Position numbers and translations under genes: made by a program
Assembly (NCBI GenBank): GCA_963772375.1
Contig: CAVYXG010000004.1
Location: 62,001-126,000, forward strand
Source of the DNA: DATBHM01 sp963772375
GTDB taxonomy: Bacteria; Actinomycetota; UBA4738; JACQTL01
Direction of reading: 5' to 3'
DNA length: 64,000 nt
Shown: positions 8,127 through 17,270 of the stretch, piece by piece
Layout: each line of letters opens with the position of its first letter
Numbering within the stretch: the stretch's first letter is position 1
The notes under the pieces: model-generated
Told to the model about the DNA's origin: nothing
The model's input: only the letters and a program-made list of their open reading frames with translations
Database searches by the model: none

Positions 8127-9521
8127 TCAGCCCCCCGCTCCCCGCGGCTCGCCGCCGAAGGCGTTCCCGTCGAACGGCCCGAGGACGGTCAGCGCCATCG
8201 GGCGCGACAGCACGTCGTGGCCGACGCGGTTGGCGTCCTCCAGCGTCAGGTTCTCGACGCGCTCCAGCATCTCGTCGAGGGACAGGATCTCCCCGTGGCC
8301 GGTCTCCGAGCGCCCCAGCCGCGACATCCGCCCGCTGGTCTCCTCCAGCGAGAGCACCATCGAGCCCTTCACGTGGCCCTTCGCCCGTTCGAACTCGTCC
8401 CGCGTGAGGCCGTCCTCGGCCATCGCGGCCGCCTCCCTCCGGAGCAGCCGCAGGGCCTCCTCGGCGCGGCCCGGCGTCGTTCCCGAGTACATCGCGAACA
8501 GCCCGGCCTCCGCGTACATCTGGTGGTAGGAGTACACCGAGTAGGCCAGCCCGCGCTGCTCCCGGATCTCCTGGAACAGCCGGCTCGACATGCCGCCGCC
8601 GAGCGCGGCGTTCACGATGCCGAACGCGAACCGGTCGGGGTGGCTCCGCGACAGGCCGTTGGTCCCGAGCATGATGTGGGCCTGCTCGGTCTGCCGGCGC
8701 TTGATCAGGCGGCCGCCGGACGGGCGTGGCGGACGCCCCGCGGCGCGCAGGCTCCAGGCCGAACGCCCCCGCGAGAGCACCCGGCCGGTGTCCATCCCCC
8801 GCCGGAGCCCGTCGAGGAGCACGTCGTGGTCGACGTTGCCGGCCGCGGCCACCACGAGCCGGGCCGGCGTGTAGTGCCGCCGGTAGAACCGGAACACCTG
8901 GTCGCGGCCCACGCCGTTGATGCTGTCCACGGTGCCGAGCACCGGCCGCCCCAGCGGGTGGCCCGCCCACAGCGTCTCGGTGAACAGGTCGTGCACGAGG
9001 TCGTCGGGCGTGTCCTCGTGCATGTTGATCTCCTCGAGGATGACCTGCCGTTCGGCCTCGAAGTCCTTCCGGTCGAGCACCGAGCCCTGCAGCATGTCGC
9101 ACAGCAGGTCGACGGCCATCCCCAGGTCTCGGTCGAGCACCCGGGCGTAGAAGACCGTGGTCTCCTTCGACGTGAACGCGTTGAAGTCGCCCCCCACCGC
9201 GTCGAACGACTCTGCGATGTCCCGGGCCGAACGGTTCCGCGTTCCCTTGAACAGCAGGTGCTCGAGGAAGTGGGACGAACCCGCGATGGACGGACGTTCG
9301 TCGCGGGAGCCCGCGGTGACCCAGAACCCCAGTGTCACGCTCCGCACGGACGGCATCTGCTCGGAGAGCACCCGCAGTCCCGAGGTGAACTCGGTTCGCT
9401 GCAGCTCGGAAGGCTGCGCCTTCCGGGCCGACGGCCTGCTGCGGGTGGACGGCGCGGCGCGGGTGGGCCGGGCGGCCTTCGGCCGCCCGGCCCCACTCCC
9501 GCTACTCGCTCCAGGCGTCAC
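8127..9521 (-). CDS. M16 family zinc protease (processing-peptidase-like)
   Basis: A 464-residue M16B peptidase with the inverted zinc motif HFLEH (84-88) and the distal glutamate in EEINMHED near residue 164. The C-terminal half carries the REQRGLAYSVYSY block. About 40 disordered basic residues precede the conserved region, so the true start may be downstream of GTG 9521. It lies between pnp and dapB, the order common in Gram-positive genomes (pnp, pepR/mlpA-like protease, dapB). Substrates unknown. Confidence 0.93.
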   Translation of the reverse strand: MTPGASSGSGAGRPKAARPTRAAPSTRSRPSARKAQPSELQRTEFTSGLRVLSEQMPSVRSVTLGFWVTAGSRDERPSIAGSSHFLEHLLFKGTRNRSARDIAESFDAVGGDFNAFTSKETTVFYARVLDRDLGMAVDLLCDMLQGSVLDRKDFEAERQVILEEINMHEDTPDDLVHDLFTETLWAGHPLGRPVLGTVDSINGVGRDQVFRFYRRHYTPARLVVAAAGNVDHDVLLDGLRRGMDTGRVLSRGRSAWSLRAAGRPPRPSGGRLIKRRQTEQAHIMLGTNGLSRSHPDRFAFGIVNAALGGGMSSRLFQEIREQRGLAYSVYSYHQMYAEAGLFAMYSGTTPGRAEEALRLLRREAAAMAEDGLTRDEFERAKGHVKGSMVLSLEETSGRMSRLGRSETGHGEILSLDEMLERVENLTLEDANRVGHDVLSRPMALTVLGPFDGNAFGGEPRGAGG

Positions 9522-9529
9522 CGGCGGTG

Positions 9530-11833
9530 CTAGTCGCGACGGTCGCGGCTGCGGTCCCGGTCACGCGAGCCGCTCCGGCGCGGGCGGCGGTCCCGGTCGC
9601 CGTCGCGACGTTCCCGCGGACGGTACTCGCCGGCGTCGCGCTCGCCGCCCTCCGGCTTGGGCCAGCCACCCTCCGGCGGGTCCCAGCCCTCGCCGACCGG
9701 CTTCAGCGCGATGCGCCCACGGTCGGGTTCGACGTTCTCGACCTCGACCGTCAGGTGATCGCCCTGCTTCACTGCGTCCTCGACGTTCATCAGGCGCTTG
9801 CCCCGGCCGAGCTTGGAGATGTGCACCAGCCCGTCGGTCCCCGGCATGATGTTGACGAACGCCCCGAAGTCGGTGGTCTTCACGACCGTGCCGTCGTAGC
9901 GCTCGCCGATCTCCGGCATCTTCGGGTTGACGATCTGGTCGATCATCTTGATGGCCTCGGAGGCGCCGGCGCCCTCGCGGGACCCGACGAACACCCGGCC
10001 GTCGTCCTGGATGTCGATGTCGGCGCCGGTCAGCGCGATGATCTCGTTGATCCGCTTGCCCTTGGGCCCGATGACCTCGCCGATCTTGTCGACTGGGATC
10101 TGGATCATCTCGACGCGCGGGGCGTTCGGGTTGGGCTCCGTGCGCGGCTCGGGGATCGCTGCGTGCATCACGTCGAGGATCTGCAGCCGGGCCTCCTTGG
10201 CCTGCTTCAGCGCGGCGGCGAGCGCCTCGGCCGGGAGGCCGGTGACCTTCATGTCGAGCTGGATCGCGGTGACCCACTCGGACGTGCCGGCGACCTTGAA
10301 GTCCATGTCCCCGAGCGCGTCCTCCGCGCCGAGGATGTCGGTGAGGGTCACGTAGTTGCCGCCCTCGGCGATCATCCCCATCGCGATGCCGGCGACCGGC
10401 GCCTTGATCGGCACGCCCGCGTCCATCAGCGACAGCGTCGACGCGCACACGCTGGCCATCGACGTCGAGCCGTTCGACGACAGCACGTCGGAGACCAGCC
10501 GGAGCGCGTAGGGGAAGTCGTCCTCGGTCGGGATCACCGGCACGAGCGCCCGCTCGGCGAGCGCGCCGTGGCCGATCTCCCGGCGCTTCGGCCCCCGCAT
10601 GAAGCCGGTCTCCCCGGTGGAGAACGGCGGGAAGTTGTAGTGGTGGATGTACCGCTTCGACTCCTCGGGGTCGAGGGTGTCGATCATCTGCGTCATCCGG
10701 AGCATCCCGAGCGTGGTGACGTTGAGGACCTGGGTGTCCCCCCGCTCGAACAGGCCGGACCCGTGCGCCCGCGGGAGCACGCCGACCTCGGCGTGGAGCG
10801 GCCGGATCTCGTCGGGACGGCGGCCGTCGAGCCGGATGCCCTCCTCGATGACCCGGCGGCGCATGACCTTCTTCTGGACCTCCTTGAAGGCCGGCGAGAT
10901 CTGGGACTGCCGCTCCGCGTACTGCTCCTCGCCCCATGTCTGGAGCAGGTGCTCCTTGAGCTCCGTCTTCAGCGCGTCGAGATTGGCGTCGCGCTCGGAC
11001 CGGTCATTGACCAGCGCGGCCGACATGCGGTCCCAGGCGAACCCCGCGACCGCCTCGTAGACGTCCTGGGAGAACACCGGCTTTGGCTCCCAGGGCTTGC
11101 GCTCCACGCCCACCTGCACGAGGAACTCGTTCTGGAAGTCGATGAGCTCGGCGATCGCCGCCTTGGCCGCCTCGAGCCCCTCGGCCACGACGTCCTCGGT
11201 CGGGGCGGTGGCCCCGTCCTGGATGTGCGTCCAGGCCTCGTCCGGGGCCTCGCCCTCGATCATCAGGACGTCGATCGAGCCCTGGTCGTTGCGGCGCCCG
11301 GCCACCACGACGTCGAACGTCGCGAGGTCGAGCTCCTGGTAGGTCGGGTTGACCTTCCACTGGCCGCCGATGTTCGCCACGCGAACCGCGCCGACCGGAC
11401 CCTCGAAGGGGAGCCCCGCAAGCATCGTCGCGAGGGATGCGCCGTTGATCGACGGGATGTCGTACGGCTGCGCCATGTCGACGCTGAGCACGGTCACGAC
11501 GATGTGGACCTCGTCGCGGAACCCGTCGGAGAACGACGGCCGCATCGGCCGGTCGGTCAGACGGGCGGTGAGGATCGCGGTCTCGGAGGGCCGGCCCTCG
11601 CGGCGGAAGAACCCGCCGGGGATCTTGCCGGCCGCGTACATGCGCTCCTCGACGTCGACCGTCAGCGGGAAGAAGTCGATCCCCTCGCGGGGGTTGCTGC
11701 TGGTGGACGTGGCGAGCACCTGCGTCTCGCCGATGGTCACGGTCGCCGCGCCGCCCGCCTGCTTGGCGAGCTTGCCGGACTCGAACGTGACGTCGGTGCC
11801 ACCGATGTTCCGGGTGGCTTTGGTTGGTTCCAT
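9530..11833 (-). CDS. pnp: Polynucleotide phosphorylase
   Basis: Phosphorolytic 3'-5' exoribonuclease and component of RNA decay complexes. The 767-residue protein has two RNase PH domains (GFFRREGRPSE near residue 75 and FERGDTQVLN near 370), then a KH domain (VIGPKGKRIN, about 585-595), an S1 domain (about 650-720) and a basic Arg/Asp-rich tail. ATG 11833 is preceded by AGGAGG. It follows rpsO, as in most bacteria; the 257-bp gap holds a hairpin and an imperfect inverted repeat. Confidence 0.98.
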   Translation of the reverse strand: MEPTKATRNIGGTDVTFESGKLAKQAGGAATVTIGETQVLATSTSSNPREGIDFFPLTVDVEERMYAAGKIPGGFFRREGRPSETAILTARLTDRPMRPSFSDGFRDEVHIVVTVLSVDMAQPYDIPSINGASLATMLAGLPFEGPVGAVRVANIGGQWKVNPTYQELDLATFDVVVAGRRNDQGSIDVLMIEGEAPDEAWTHIQDGATAPTEDVVAEGLEAAKAAIAELIDFQNEFLVQVGVERKPWEPKPVFSQDVYEAVAGFAWDRMSAALVNDRSERDANLDALKTELKEHLLQTWGEEQYAERQSQISPAFKEVQKKVMRRRVIEEGIRLDGRRPDEIRPLHAEVGVLPRAHGSGLFERGDTQVLNVTTLGMLRMTQMIDTLDPEESKRYIHHYNFPPFSTGETGFMRGPKRREIGHGALAERALVPVIPTEDDFPYALRLVSDVLSSNGSTSMASVCASTLSLMDAGVPIKAPVAGIAMGMIAEGGNYVTLTDILGAEDALGDMDFKVAGTSEWVTAIQLDMKVTGLPAEALAAALKQAKEARLQILDVMHAAIPEPRTEPNPNAPRVEMIQIPVDKIGEVIGPKGKRINEIIALTGADIDIQDDGRVFVGSREGAGASEAIKMIDQIVNPKMPEIGERYDGTVVKTTDFGAFVNIMPGTDGLVHISKLGRGKRLMNVEDAVKQGDHLTVEVENVEPDRGRIALKPVGEGWDPPEGGWPKPEGGERDAGEYRPRERRDGDRDRRPRRSGSRDRDRSRDRRD

Positions 11834-11909
11834 CTGGTCGTTTCCTCCTGGTCGTGGCGCCGTCGCGTCGTGCCGATGGGGCGGCGCACGGTTGGGGTGG
11901 GAGGTCGGC

Positions 11910-11982
11910 CAGTTGTCAGTGGTGGGCCACCGGGCCTGCCGCGCTCACGGCATCTCGTCCGGGGGCTCGCTACTGATAACTG
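11910..11982. repeat. Imperfect inverted repeat between rpsO and pnp
   Basis: Arms CAGTTGTCAGT (11910-11920) and ACTGATAACTG (11972-11982) pair over 10 of 11 positions around a 51-nt GC-rich interval. It lies about 80 nt upstream of the pnp start on the transcribed side. It may fold in the pnp leader and serve in processing or autoregulation, or be a short mobile remnant. The sequence shows only the repeat. Confidence 0.45.
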
Positions 11983-12059
11983 ACCCGCACGCGCTCCCAG
12001 CCTCGTTCGGGTCGGGGCTCGGTCCTGGTGCGTTCCTCCCAGCCTGTTCCTACGAAGAA

Positions 12060-12077
12060 GGGCGGCTCTCGCCGCCC
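12060..12077 (-). terminator. Hairpin downstream of rpsO
   Basis: GGGCGGC and GCCGCCC form a perfect 7-bp stem with a 4-nt loop, 13 nt after the rpsO stop. On the minus strand it is followed by TTCTTCG, a weak U-tract. It could be a terminator or, as in the enterobacterial rpsO-pnp intergenic region, a processing hairpin. Confidence 0.6.
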
Positions 12078-12090
12078 CCATGTTCACTCG

Positions 12091-12360
12091 CTACCGACGG
12101 AGACCCAGCTTCGCGATGAGGGCCCGGTAGCGTTCGATGTCCTCCCGCTTCAGGTAGTCGAGCAGCCGGCGGCGCCGGCCGACCAGCTTCAGCAGGCCGC
12201 GCCGCGAGGCGTGGTCGTGCTTGTGCGTACGCAGATGCTCGGTGAGGTCGGAGATGCGTCGCGTGAGCACGGCGACCTGGACCTCCGGCGAGCCCGTGTC
12301 GTCGTCCGAGCGCCGGTTGTCCGTGATGATCTGCTGCTTGATGTCCAATGCGAGTGGCAT
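12091..12360 (-). CDS. rpsO: 30S ribosomal protein S15
   Basis: An 89-residue 16S rRNA-binding protein of the small-subunit platform. It shows IITDNRRSDDDTGSPEVQVA near the N-terminus, the LRTHKHDHASRRGLL core and the C-terminal LLDYLKREDIERYR, all standard S15 features. It starts at ATG 12360 with no clear Shine-Dalgarno; a TAACCT -10-like box lies 13 nt upstream of it. It precedes pnp. Confidence 0.98.
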   Translation of the reverse strand: MPLALDIKQQIITDNRRSDDDTGSPEVQVAVLTRRISDLTEHLRTHKHDHASRRGLLKLVGRRRRLLDYLKREDIERYRALIAKLGLRR

Positions 12361-12397
12361 ACGAGTTCGGACAAGGTTACCAGAGGCCCCCGGCGCC

Positions 12398-13513
12398 CTA
12401 CTGCAGGACCGGGTGGCCGTTCGACTCGATGATCGTGGGTAGGAGGCTCGCGGTGAACGTGCCCTGCGGGGAGACGTGGACCTCGGCCACCGCGGTCGTC
12501 GCGGACGCGGCCGACAGGAGCGGCCAGACGAAGTTCCCCAGGGAGTAGAACACGGGCCGGCCGTCGATCATGTCGAACGGCTGCAGGCGATGGGAGTGGC
12601 CGCCGAAGATGATGTCCGCGCCGGCGGCGACCAGCTGGTGGGCGATGGCCACGTCGTCCGCCCGGGGCGTCGTGTCGAGCTCCACGCCCCAGTGGATGTC
12701 GACGATCGTCAGGTCGCTCACGGCCGCCGCACGCTTCACCTCCTGCACCATGCAGTTCACGTCGTGGCCGCAGGCGGTTCCCGGGTGGTCCGGCCCGGCG
12801 ATGGCCTCCGGGTAGGGGTCGACCACCTTGTCGATGCCGACGACCGCGATCGTCCACCCGTTCACGTGGGAGATCGCCGGCTGCTCGGCCTGCTTGGGGT
12901 CCTTGCCGGCGCCCACCGCCCCGAGACCGGCCGCCTCGATGTTCTTCCGGGTGTCGAGCAGGGCCTCCGGCCCGTAGTCGTACGAGTGGTTGTTCGCCAT
13001 GTTCGCGACGTCCACGCCGCCCCGCTTCAGGTACGGCAGCGCGGCGGGATCGCCGTGGAAGTTGAACTCCTTCGGCACGGGCGACCCCAGCTTGGTGACC
13101 GAACACTCGAGGTTCACGACGGTGAGGTCGTCGTGGACGAACAGGCCGTTCATGCCCGAGAGCAGCGTGTCGTAGCTCGACGGCGAGACCCGGATGTAGC
13201 TCGAGTCGACGTTGGTGTCGCCGGCGCCGTGGATGACGAGGGCGCCCTTGGGCTGCGGCGACGGGCTGGCGTGGCTCCTGGTGGGAGCCGGGCTGGAACC
13301 GGACCCGACGGATGACGTCTCCCCGCCGCCGCTCGTGGCCAGAGGCGTCGCCACCCCGCCGGCCGAGGTCGCGTTCGCCGACGGCTTCCCGGAGTCGCCG
13401 CGCGAGAGCACGGCCCTGGCTCCCACCACCAGCCCGGCCACCACCACGATGGCGACGACCACCGCCGCGAACGGGAACCGCGGGGGCGCTCGGTGCCGGG
13501 ACGGGATCGACAT
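12398..13513 (-). CDS. CapA-family (PgsA-like) metallophosphatase, membrane anchored
   Basis: A 371-residue protein with one N-terminal membrane segment (about 15-37), a Ser/Thr/Pro linker to about residue 90, and a CapA domain: HGAGDTN, NLECS, NNHSYDYG, DIHWGVE and GGHSHRLQP. CapA/PgsA proteins act on the outer face of the membrane in capsule or poly-gamma-glutamate metabolism; the exact reaction here is unknown. ATG 13513 follows the VanY-like gene by 5 bp, so the two are probably one unit of envelope enzymes. It is upstream of rpsO on the same strand. Confidence 0.88.
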   Translation of the reverse strand: MSIPSRHRAPPRFPFAAVVVAIVVVAGLVVGARAVLSRGDSGKPSANATSAGGVATPLATSGGGETSSVGSGSSPAPTRSHASPSPQPKGALVIHGAGDTNVDSSYIRVSPSSYDTLLSGMNGLFVHDDLTVVNLECSVTKLGSPVPKEFNFHGDPAALPYLKRGGVDVANMANNHSYDYGPEALLDTRKNIEAAGLGAVGAGKDPKQAEQPAISHVNGWTIAVVGIDKVVDPYPEAIAGPDHPGTACGHDVNCMVQEVKRAAAVSDLTIVDIHWGVELDTTPRADDVAIAHQLVAAGADIIFGGHSHRLQPFDMIDGRPVFYSLGNFVWPLLSAASATTAVAEVHVSPQGTFTASLLPTIIESNGHPVLQ

Positions 13514-13518
13514 CGGGG

Positions 13519-14430
13519 CTACCCTCTCACGCCGCCGGGCTCTTTCGAGGGAGCCGGCGAGGGGGAATCCATCCGCCACAGGAACTCCCGCGGCGTCAGC
13601 CCGCTGGAGTGGATCCGGGCTGCCACTGTCCGCCCGAAGTACCGGTAGTGCCACGGCTCGTACGCGTAGCACGTGACGCTCTCCCGGTCCCTCGGATACG
13701 CCATGACGAACCCGAACTTCCACGCGTTGGCCGCCATCCATGCCCCCGCGGGCTGCGACTCCCAGTCCTCCGGCACGTCGACCTGGCCCTCGGTACGGAA
13801 ATCGAGGGTCGTCCCCAGCTGGTGCTCGGAGTGTCCAGGCCGGGCCGTCTTGGCGAGGGCCTGCTGGTACCCGAACTGGCGCACGTGCTCCCGGAACAGC
13901 GCCTGCTGCCGGGCGAAGCTCCGGTATCCGATGAGCACGTCCACCGGGTTTCCCGCCCGCTGGGATGCCCGCAGCAGCGCGCTGAGGTCGGGGATGACGA
14001 ACGACCTCACGAGCTCGCCCGCCGACGACCCTGCCTCGGACACGCTCACCAGGTCCGTCGGCGCGTAGTCCCCCGGGAGGGCGAACGTGGTGTCGAGCAG
14101 GGTCCGCTGCCACGAGCGGTACTCCGCGTCGGGTGCGGGCAGCACCGCGTACCGGCACGCCGGCAGGTCGGCGACCGTCGGCGCGGTGGTGGCGCCCGGG
14201 CCCGAGGTCGTCGCGGCCGGCGTGGTGGGGGGCGGCGCGTTCGTGGAGCCGCCCGAGGCGCCCGCTGGCGGATCGCCCGGCGAGCCGCCGGACACCAGGA
14301 CGGCCACCACGATCACCGTCACCGCGAGCAGTCCCAGGACGACCCACCCCCGCCGCGTGACGCGAACCCTGGTCGGCCGGGCCGGGGAACCGCGGGCGGG
14401 ACGCGCGGGCGGGCGGGACGGCGTGCTCAT
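13519..14430 (-). CDS. VanY-like D-Ala-D-Ala carboxypeptidase (M15B)
   Basis: A 303-residue extracytoplasmic peptidase that should trim D-Ala from peptidoglycan stem peptides. One membrane segment (about 28-47) is followed by a Gly/Thr/Pro linker and the catalytic domain. The zinc and catalytic residues of M15 are visible: SEHQLGTTLD (201-210, H203 and D210) and EPWHY (258-262, E258 and H261). The ATG overlaps the ribF stop (ATGA). No van resistance genes accompany it, so a housekeeping wall role is more likely. Confidence 0.92.
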   Translation of the reverse strand: MSTPSRPPARPARGSPARPTRVRVTRRGWVVLGLLAVTVIVVAVLVSGGSPGDPPAGASGGSTNAPPPTTPAATTSGPGATTAPTVADLPACRYAVLPAPDAEYRSWQRTLLDTTFALPGDYAPTDLVSVSEAGSSAGELVRSFVIPDLSALLRASQRAGNPVDVLIGYRSFARQQALFREHVRQFGYQQALAKTARPGHSEHQLGTTLDFRTEGQVDVPEDWESQPAGAWMAANAWKFGFVMAYPRDRESVTCYAYEPWHYRYFGRTVAARIHSSGLTPREFLWRMDSPSPAPSKEPGGVRG

Positions 14431-15371
14431 TTCACTGCTCCGTCCGGCAGCGACACGACCTCGCGGGTCCGCTCGACGTCGGCCTCGATCTGCCGCGACA
14501 GCTCGTCGACGGAGTCGAACCGAACCTCGTCGCGGAGCCGTCCCCAGAACTCGATCGCCAGCGGCTCGCCCACGAGCTCGCCGGAGAAGTCGAGCAGGAA
14601 CGCCTCGAGGTGCACGGGCTCCTGCCCGAAGGTCGGGTTGGTCCCGACGTTGATCGCCGCGCGGTATCCGGAATCGCGGTGCAGCGCCCGGCCCGCGTAC
14701 ACGCCCTCACCGGGCAGGAGGAGGCGCGGCAGGGTCTGGAGGTTCGCCGTCGGCCACCCCAGGCCGGTGCCCCGACGGGCGCCCCGCACGACGTGCCCGT
14801 CCAGCACGAACCGCCGTCCCAGCGCCTCCTCGGGCCAGGTCAGCTCGCCCTCGGTGAGCGACTGCCGGATCGACGTCGAGGACACCTCGCGCTCGCCGAT
14901 CGTCATCAGGCCGACCCCGTCCACGTCGAACCCCCGCTCGGCGCCCAGGTCGCGGAGCACCGGCACCGTCCCCGCCGCCCGGAACCCGAACGTGAAGTTG
15001 TCCCCCACCGCGACGTGACGCGCGGCGAGCCCGTCCACCAGGATCCGGTCGACGAACTCCTCCGCGGTCCACCGCGAGAGCTCGTCCGTGAACTCCAGCA
15101 CGACCAGCGTGTCCACGCCGGTCGCGGCGATGAGGTCGACCTTGCGATCGAGCGTGGTGAGCAGCCGGGGTTCCCGTCCTGGCGAGAACACCTCCCGGGG
15201 GTGGCGGTCGAACGTGATCGCAACGGCCGCGATGTCCCGTTCCCTGGCCGCGTCCACCGTGCGGCCGATCACCTGTCGGTGTCCCAGGTGGACCCCGTCG
15301 AAGAAGCCGATCGTCACGGACGACGGCGTCGTCGCCCGAGCGAGCTCCGAGACCCCGCGCACGACCTCCAC
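14427..15371 (-). CDS. ribF: Bifunctional riboflavin kinase/FAD synthetase
   Basis: Makes FMN and FAD from riboflavin. The N-terminal nucleotidyltransferase domain has GFFDGVHLGH (22-31), ITFDRHP and VSSTSIRQSL; the C-terminal kinase domain has GRRFVLDGHVVRG, GWPTANL and the GVYAGRA motif. The 314-residue length is usual. It lies 25 bp after truB, as in many bacteria, and overlaps the VanY-like gene. Confidence 0.97.
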   Translation of the reverse strand: MEVVRGVSELARATTPSSVTIGFFDGVHLGHRQVIGRTVDAARERDIAAVAITFDRHPREVFSPGREPRLLTTLDRKVDLIAATGVDTLVVLEFTDELSRWTAEEFVDRILVDGLAARHVAVGDNFTFGFRAAGTVPVLRDLGAERGFDVDGVGLMTIGEREVSSTSIRQSLTEGELTWPEEALGRRFVLDGHVVRGARRGTGLGWPTANLQTLPRLLLPGEGVYAGRALHRDSGYRAAINVGTNPTFGQEPVHLEAFLLDFSGELVGEPLAIEFWGRLRDEVRFDSVDELSRQIEADVERTREVVSLPDGAVK

Positions 15372-15396
15372 GGGGCCTGAGGGTACCCGACGCGGC

Positions 15397-16248
15397 TCAG
15401 GCGGGGGCCAGCACCATCTCCGGAACCGCCTTCGCGTGCTCGTCGCGGTACACGGCGATCAGACGTCCGCCCGGCCCCAGGACCGCATATGGCCCGGGCA
15501 GCCCGGCCGGGCCCAGGGGACGGCCGTTCGCCGCGGCCGCGGCCTCGTCCGGGTGCTCGAGGCGGAGCGACGGCAGGTGCCGAACCGCCTGTTCGACCGG
15601 GAGCGGCGTCCCGAGGGCGTCGAGTGGCACCGCCTCCGCGATCGCGAACGGCCCCACGCGCGCGCGGCGGAGCGCGATCAGGTGGGCGCCGCACCCCAGC
15701 GCCGCGCCGGCGTCGGCGGCCAGCACGCGGACGTAGGTCCCGCTCGAGACTGTGCAGGCGAACCCGATGTCCCGCCCGTCGAACGACGTCACGTCGAACG
15801 ACGCGACGTGGACACGCCGCGGCGGCGCATCGACCTCCTCGCCACGGCGCGCCGCGCGGTACATGGCCTCCCCGCCGACCTTCACCGCGGAGTAGGCAGG
15901 CGGCCGCTGGTCGAGGTCCCCGGTGAGGACGGCCAGGGCCCCTTCGACGTCCTCACGGGTGGCGCGCACGGGAGCGGTCCGGACCACCGTGCCGTCCGCG
16001 TCCAGGGTGTCGGTCACCTCGCCCAGGCGGGCCGTCCCCTCGTAGTCCTTGTCGAGCCCGGAGAGGTACCGCAGGAGGCGCGTCGCCCGGCCGACCCCGA
16101 GCACCAGCAGGCCGGTGGCCATGGGGTCGAGGGTCCCGGCGTGGCCGACCTTGCGCGTGCCGAGCGCCCGGCGCACCCGGTTCACCACGTCGTGGGAGGT
16201 CAGGCCGCCGGGCTTGTCGACCAGCACGAGCCCCTCGGGAGCGGTCAC
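15397..16248 (-). CDS. truB: tRNA pseudouridine-55 synthase
   Basis: Isomerises U55 of tRNA to pseudouridine. The 283-residue protein has the motif GHAGTLDPMATG with catalytic D41, YEGTARLGEVTDTLDADG, and a C-terminal PUA-like region. GTG 16248 overlaps the nrnA stop (GTGA). It is part of the chain rimP-nusA-ylxR-infB-ylxP-rbfA-nrnA-truB-ribF. The open frame extends upstream through nrnA in a non-coding frame, which was discarded. Confidence 0.97.
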   Translation of the reverse strand: MTAPEGLVLVDKPGGLTSHDVVNRVRRALGTRKVGHAGTLDPMATGLLVLGVGRATRLLRYLSGLDKDYEGTARLGEVTDTLDADGTVVRTAPVRATREDVEGALAVLTGDLDQRPPAYSAVKVGGEAMYRAARRGEEVDAPPRRVHVASFDVTSFDGRDIGFACTVSSGTYVRVLAADAGAALGCGAHLIALRRARVGPFAIAEAVPLDALGTPLPVEQAVRHLPSLRLEHPDEAAAAANGRPLGPAGLPGPYAVLGPGGRLIAVYRDEHAKAVPEMVLAPA

Positions 16249-17270
16249 CGTTCCGCGTGTTGTGCGCGGAGCATCCCCGCGACCTGTTCGACCGCATCCT
16301 CGAGGCCGCCCCTCGCGGTGAACCCCGCCGCCAGCCGGTGGCCGCCGCCGCCGAACGCCGCCGCGACCGCCCCCACGTCGTGTCCGCCACGCGAGCGCAT
16401 CGACACCTTGAACCGCCCGTCGCGCTGCTGTTTGAACACCGCGGCGACGTCGGCCTCGCGCGCCGTGCGAACCACGTCGATGAGGTCGTCGGTCTCCCCC
16501 ACCCCGAGCTTGGCCGCCTGGAGATCGGCCTGCATGAGGTAGGTCCACACGAGCGACGACCTCCGATCGTGCACCAGGCGATGCAGCGCCGTCCCCAGCA
16601 CCTGGAGGTAAGGGAGCACGTTGTCCTCGAACAGTGTCTGCGCGAGGCGCGCGTGGTCGAACGGGAACTCCCGAAGCTCCGCGGCGAGCCGGAGGGTGTC
16701 CGGCATGGTGGCCTGGTACTGGAACCGGCCGGTGTCGGTGACCAGCCCCGCGTACAGGCAGACGGCGACCTCCGGCGTGACCTCGCCGCCGACCAGCTTG
16801 ATCAGCCGCCACACCATCTCCGCGGTGGACGACGCGTGGGGGTCCACGACCGTCACGGTCCCGAGCCCGGGGTTGGTGGCGTGATGGTCGATCCACACGA
16901 GCTCGGAGGCCTTCGTCGCGTTGGGCTGAAGGTTTCCCAGCCGGTCGGCGGACGCGCAATCGAGCGTGACCATCAGCGCGGGCTGCTTCGGGAACCGCCT
17001 GGGCGGGACCAGCGCATCCGAACCGGGGAGCTCAGCCACCCACCGGGGGTGTTCGAACGGTTCGTTGCCGTAGGAGCACACGGTCCGGACGCCCCGCGAC
17101 CGCAGGAACGCCGACAGCCCCAGCATCGAGCCGAGCGCGTCGGGATCGGGGTTCACGTGGCAGGCCAGGGCGACCTCGCCGGACGCGTCGCGAAGGATGG
17201 CGGCGGCACGATCCATCGCCGTGCCGAGGTCCATCCGCTCCTCGGGAACCGGAACGGCTTCGGCGGTCAC
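16245..17270 (-). CDS. nrnA: DHH/DHHA1 phosphoesterase, NrnA-type nanoRNase/PAP phosphatase
   Basis: Degrades short RNA oligomers and may dephosphorylate 3'-phosphoadenosine 5'-phosphate. The 341-residue protein shows the DHH metal motifs CHVNPDPDALGS (H38, D42, D44), VTLDCASADR and IDHHATN, and the C-terminal DHHA1 motif GGGHRLAAGF. GTG 17270 overlaps the rbfA stop. Its place between rbfA and truB is typical. Confidence 0.95.
   Translation of the reverse strand: MTAEAVPVPEERMDLGTAMDRAAAILRDASGEVALACHVNPDPDALGSMLGLSAFLRSRGVRTVCSYGNEPFEHPRWVAELPGSDALVPPRRFPKQPALMVTLDCASADRLGNLQPNATKASELVWIDHHATNPGLGTVTVVDPHASSTAEMVWRLIKLVGGEVTPEVAVCLYAGLVTDTGRFQYQATMPDTLRLAAELREFPFDHARLAQTLFEDNVLPYLQVLGTALHRLVHDRRSSLVWTYLMQADLQAAKLGVGETDDLIDVVRTAREADVAAVFKQQRDGRFKVSMRSRGGHDVGAVAAAFGGGGHRLAAGFTARGGLEDAVEQVAGMLRAQHAER

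Noticed and set aside
9527..11983. 818-residue plus-strand frame opposite pnp
   Set aside because: Mirror of pnp codons; composition dominated by Asp/Val/Leu/Arg with no domain. A shadow.
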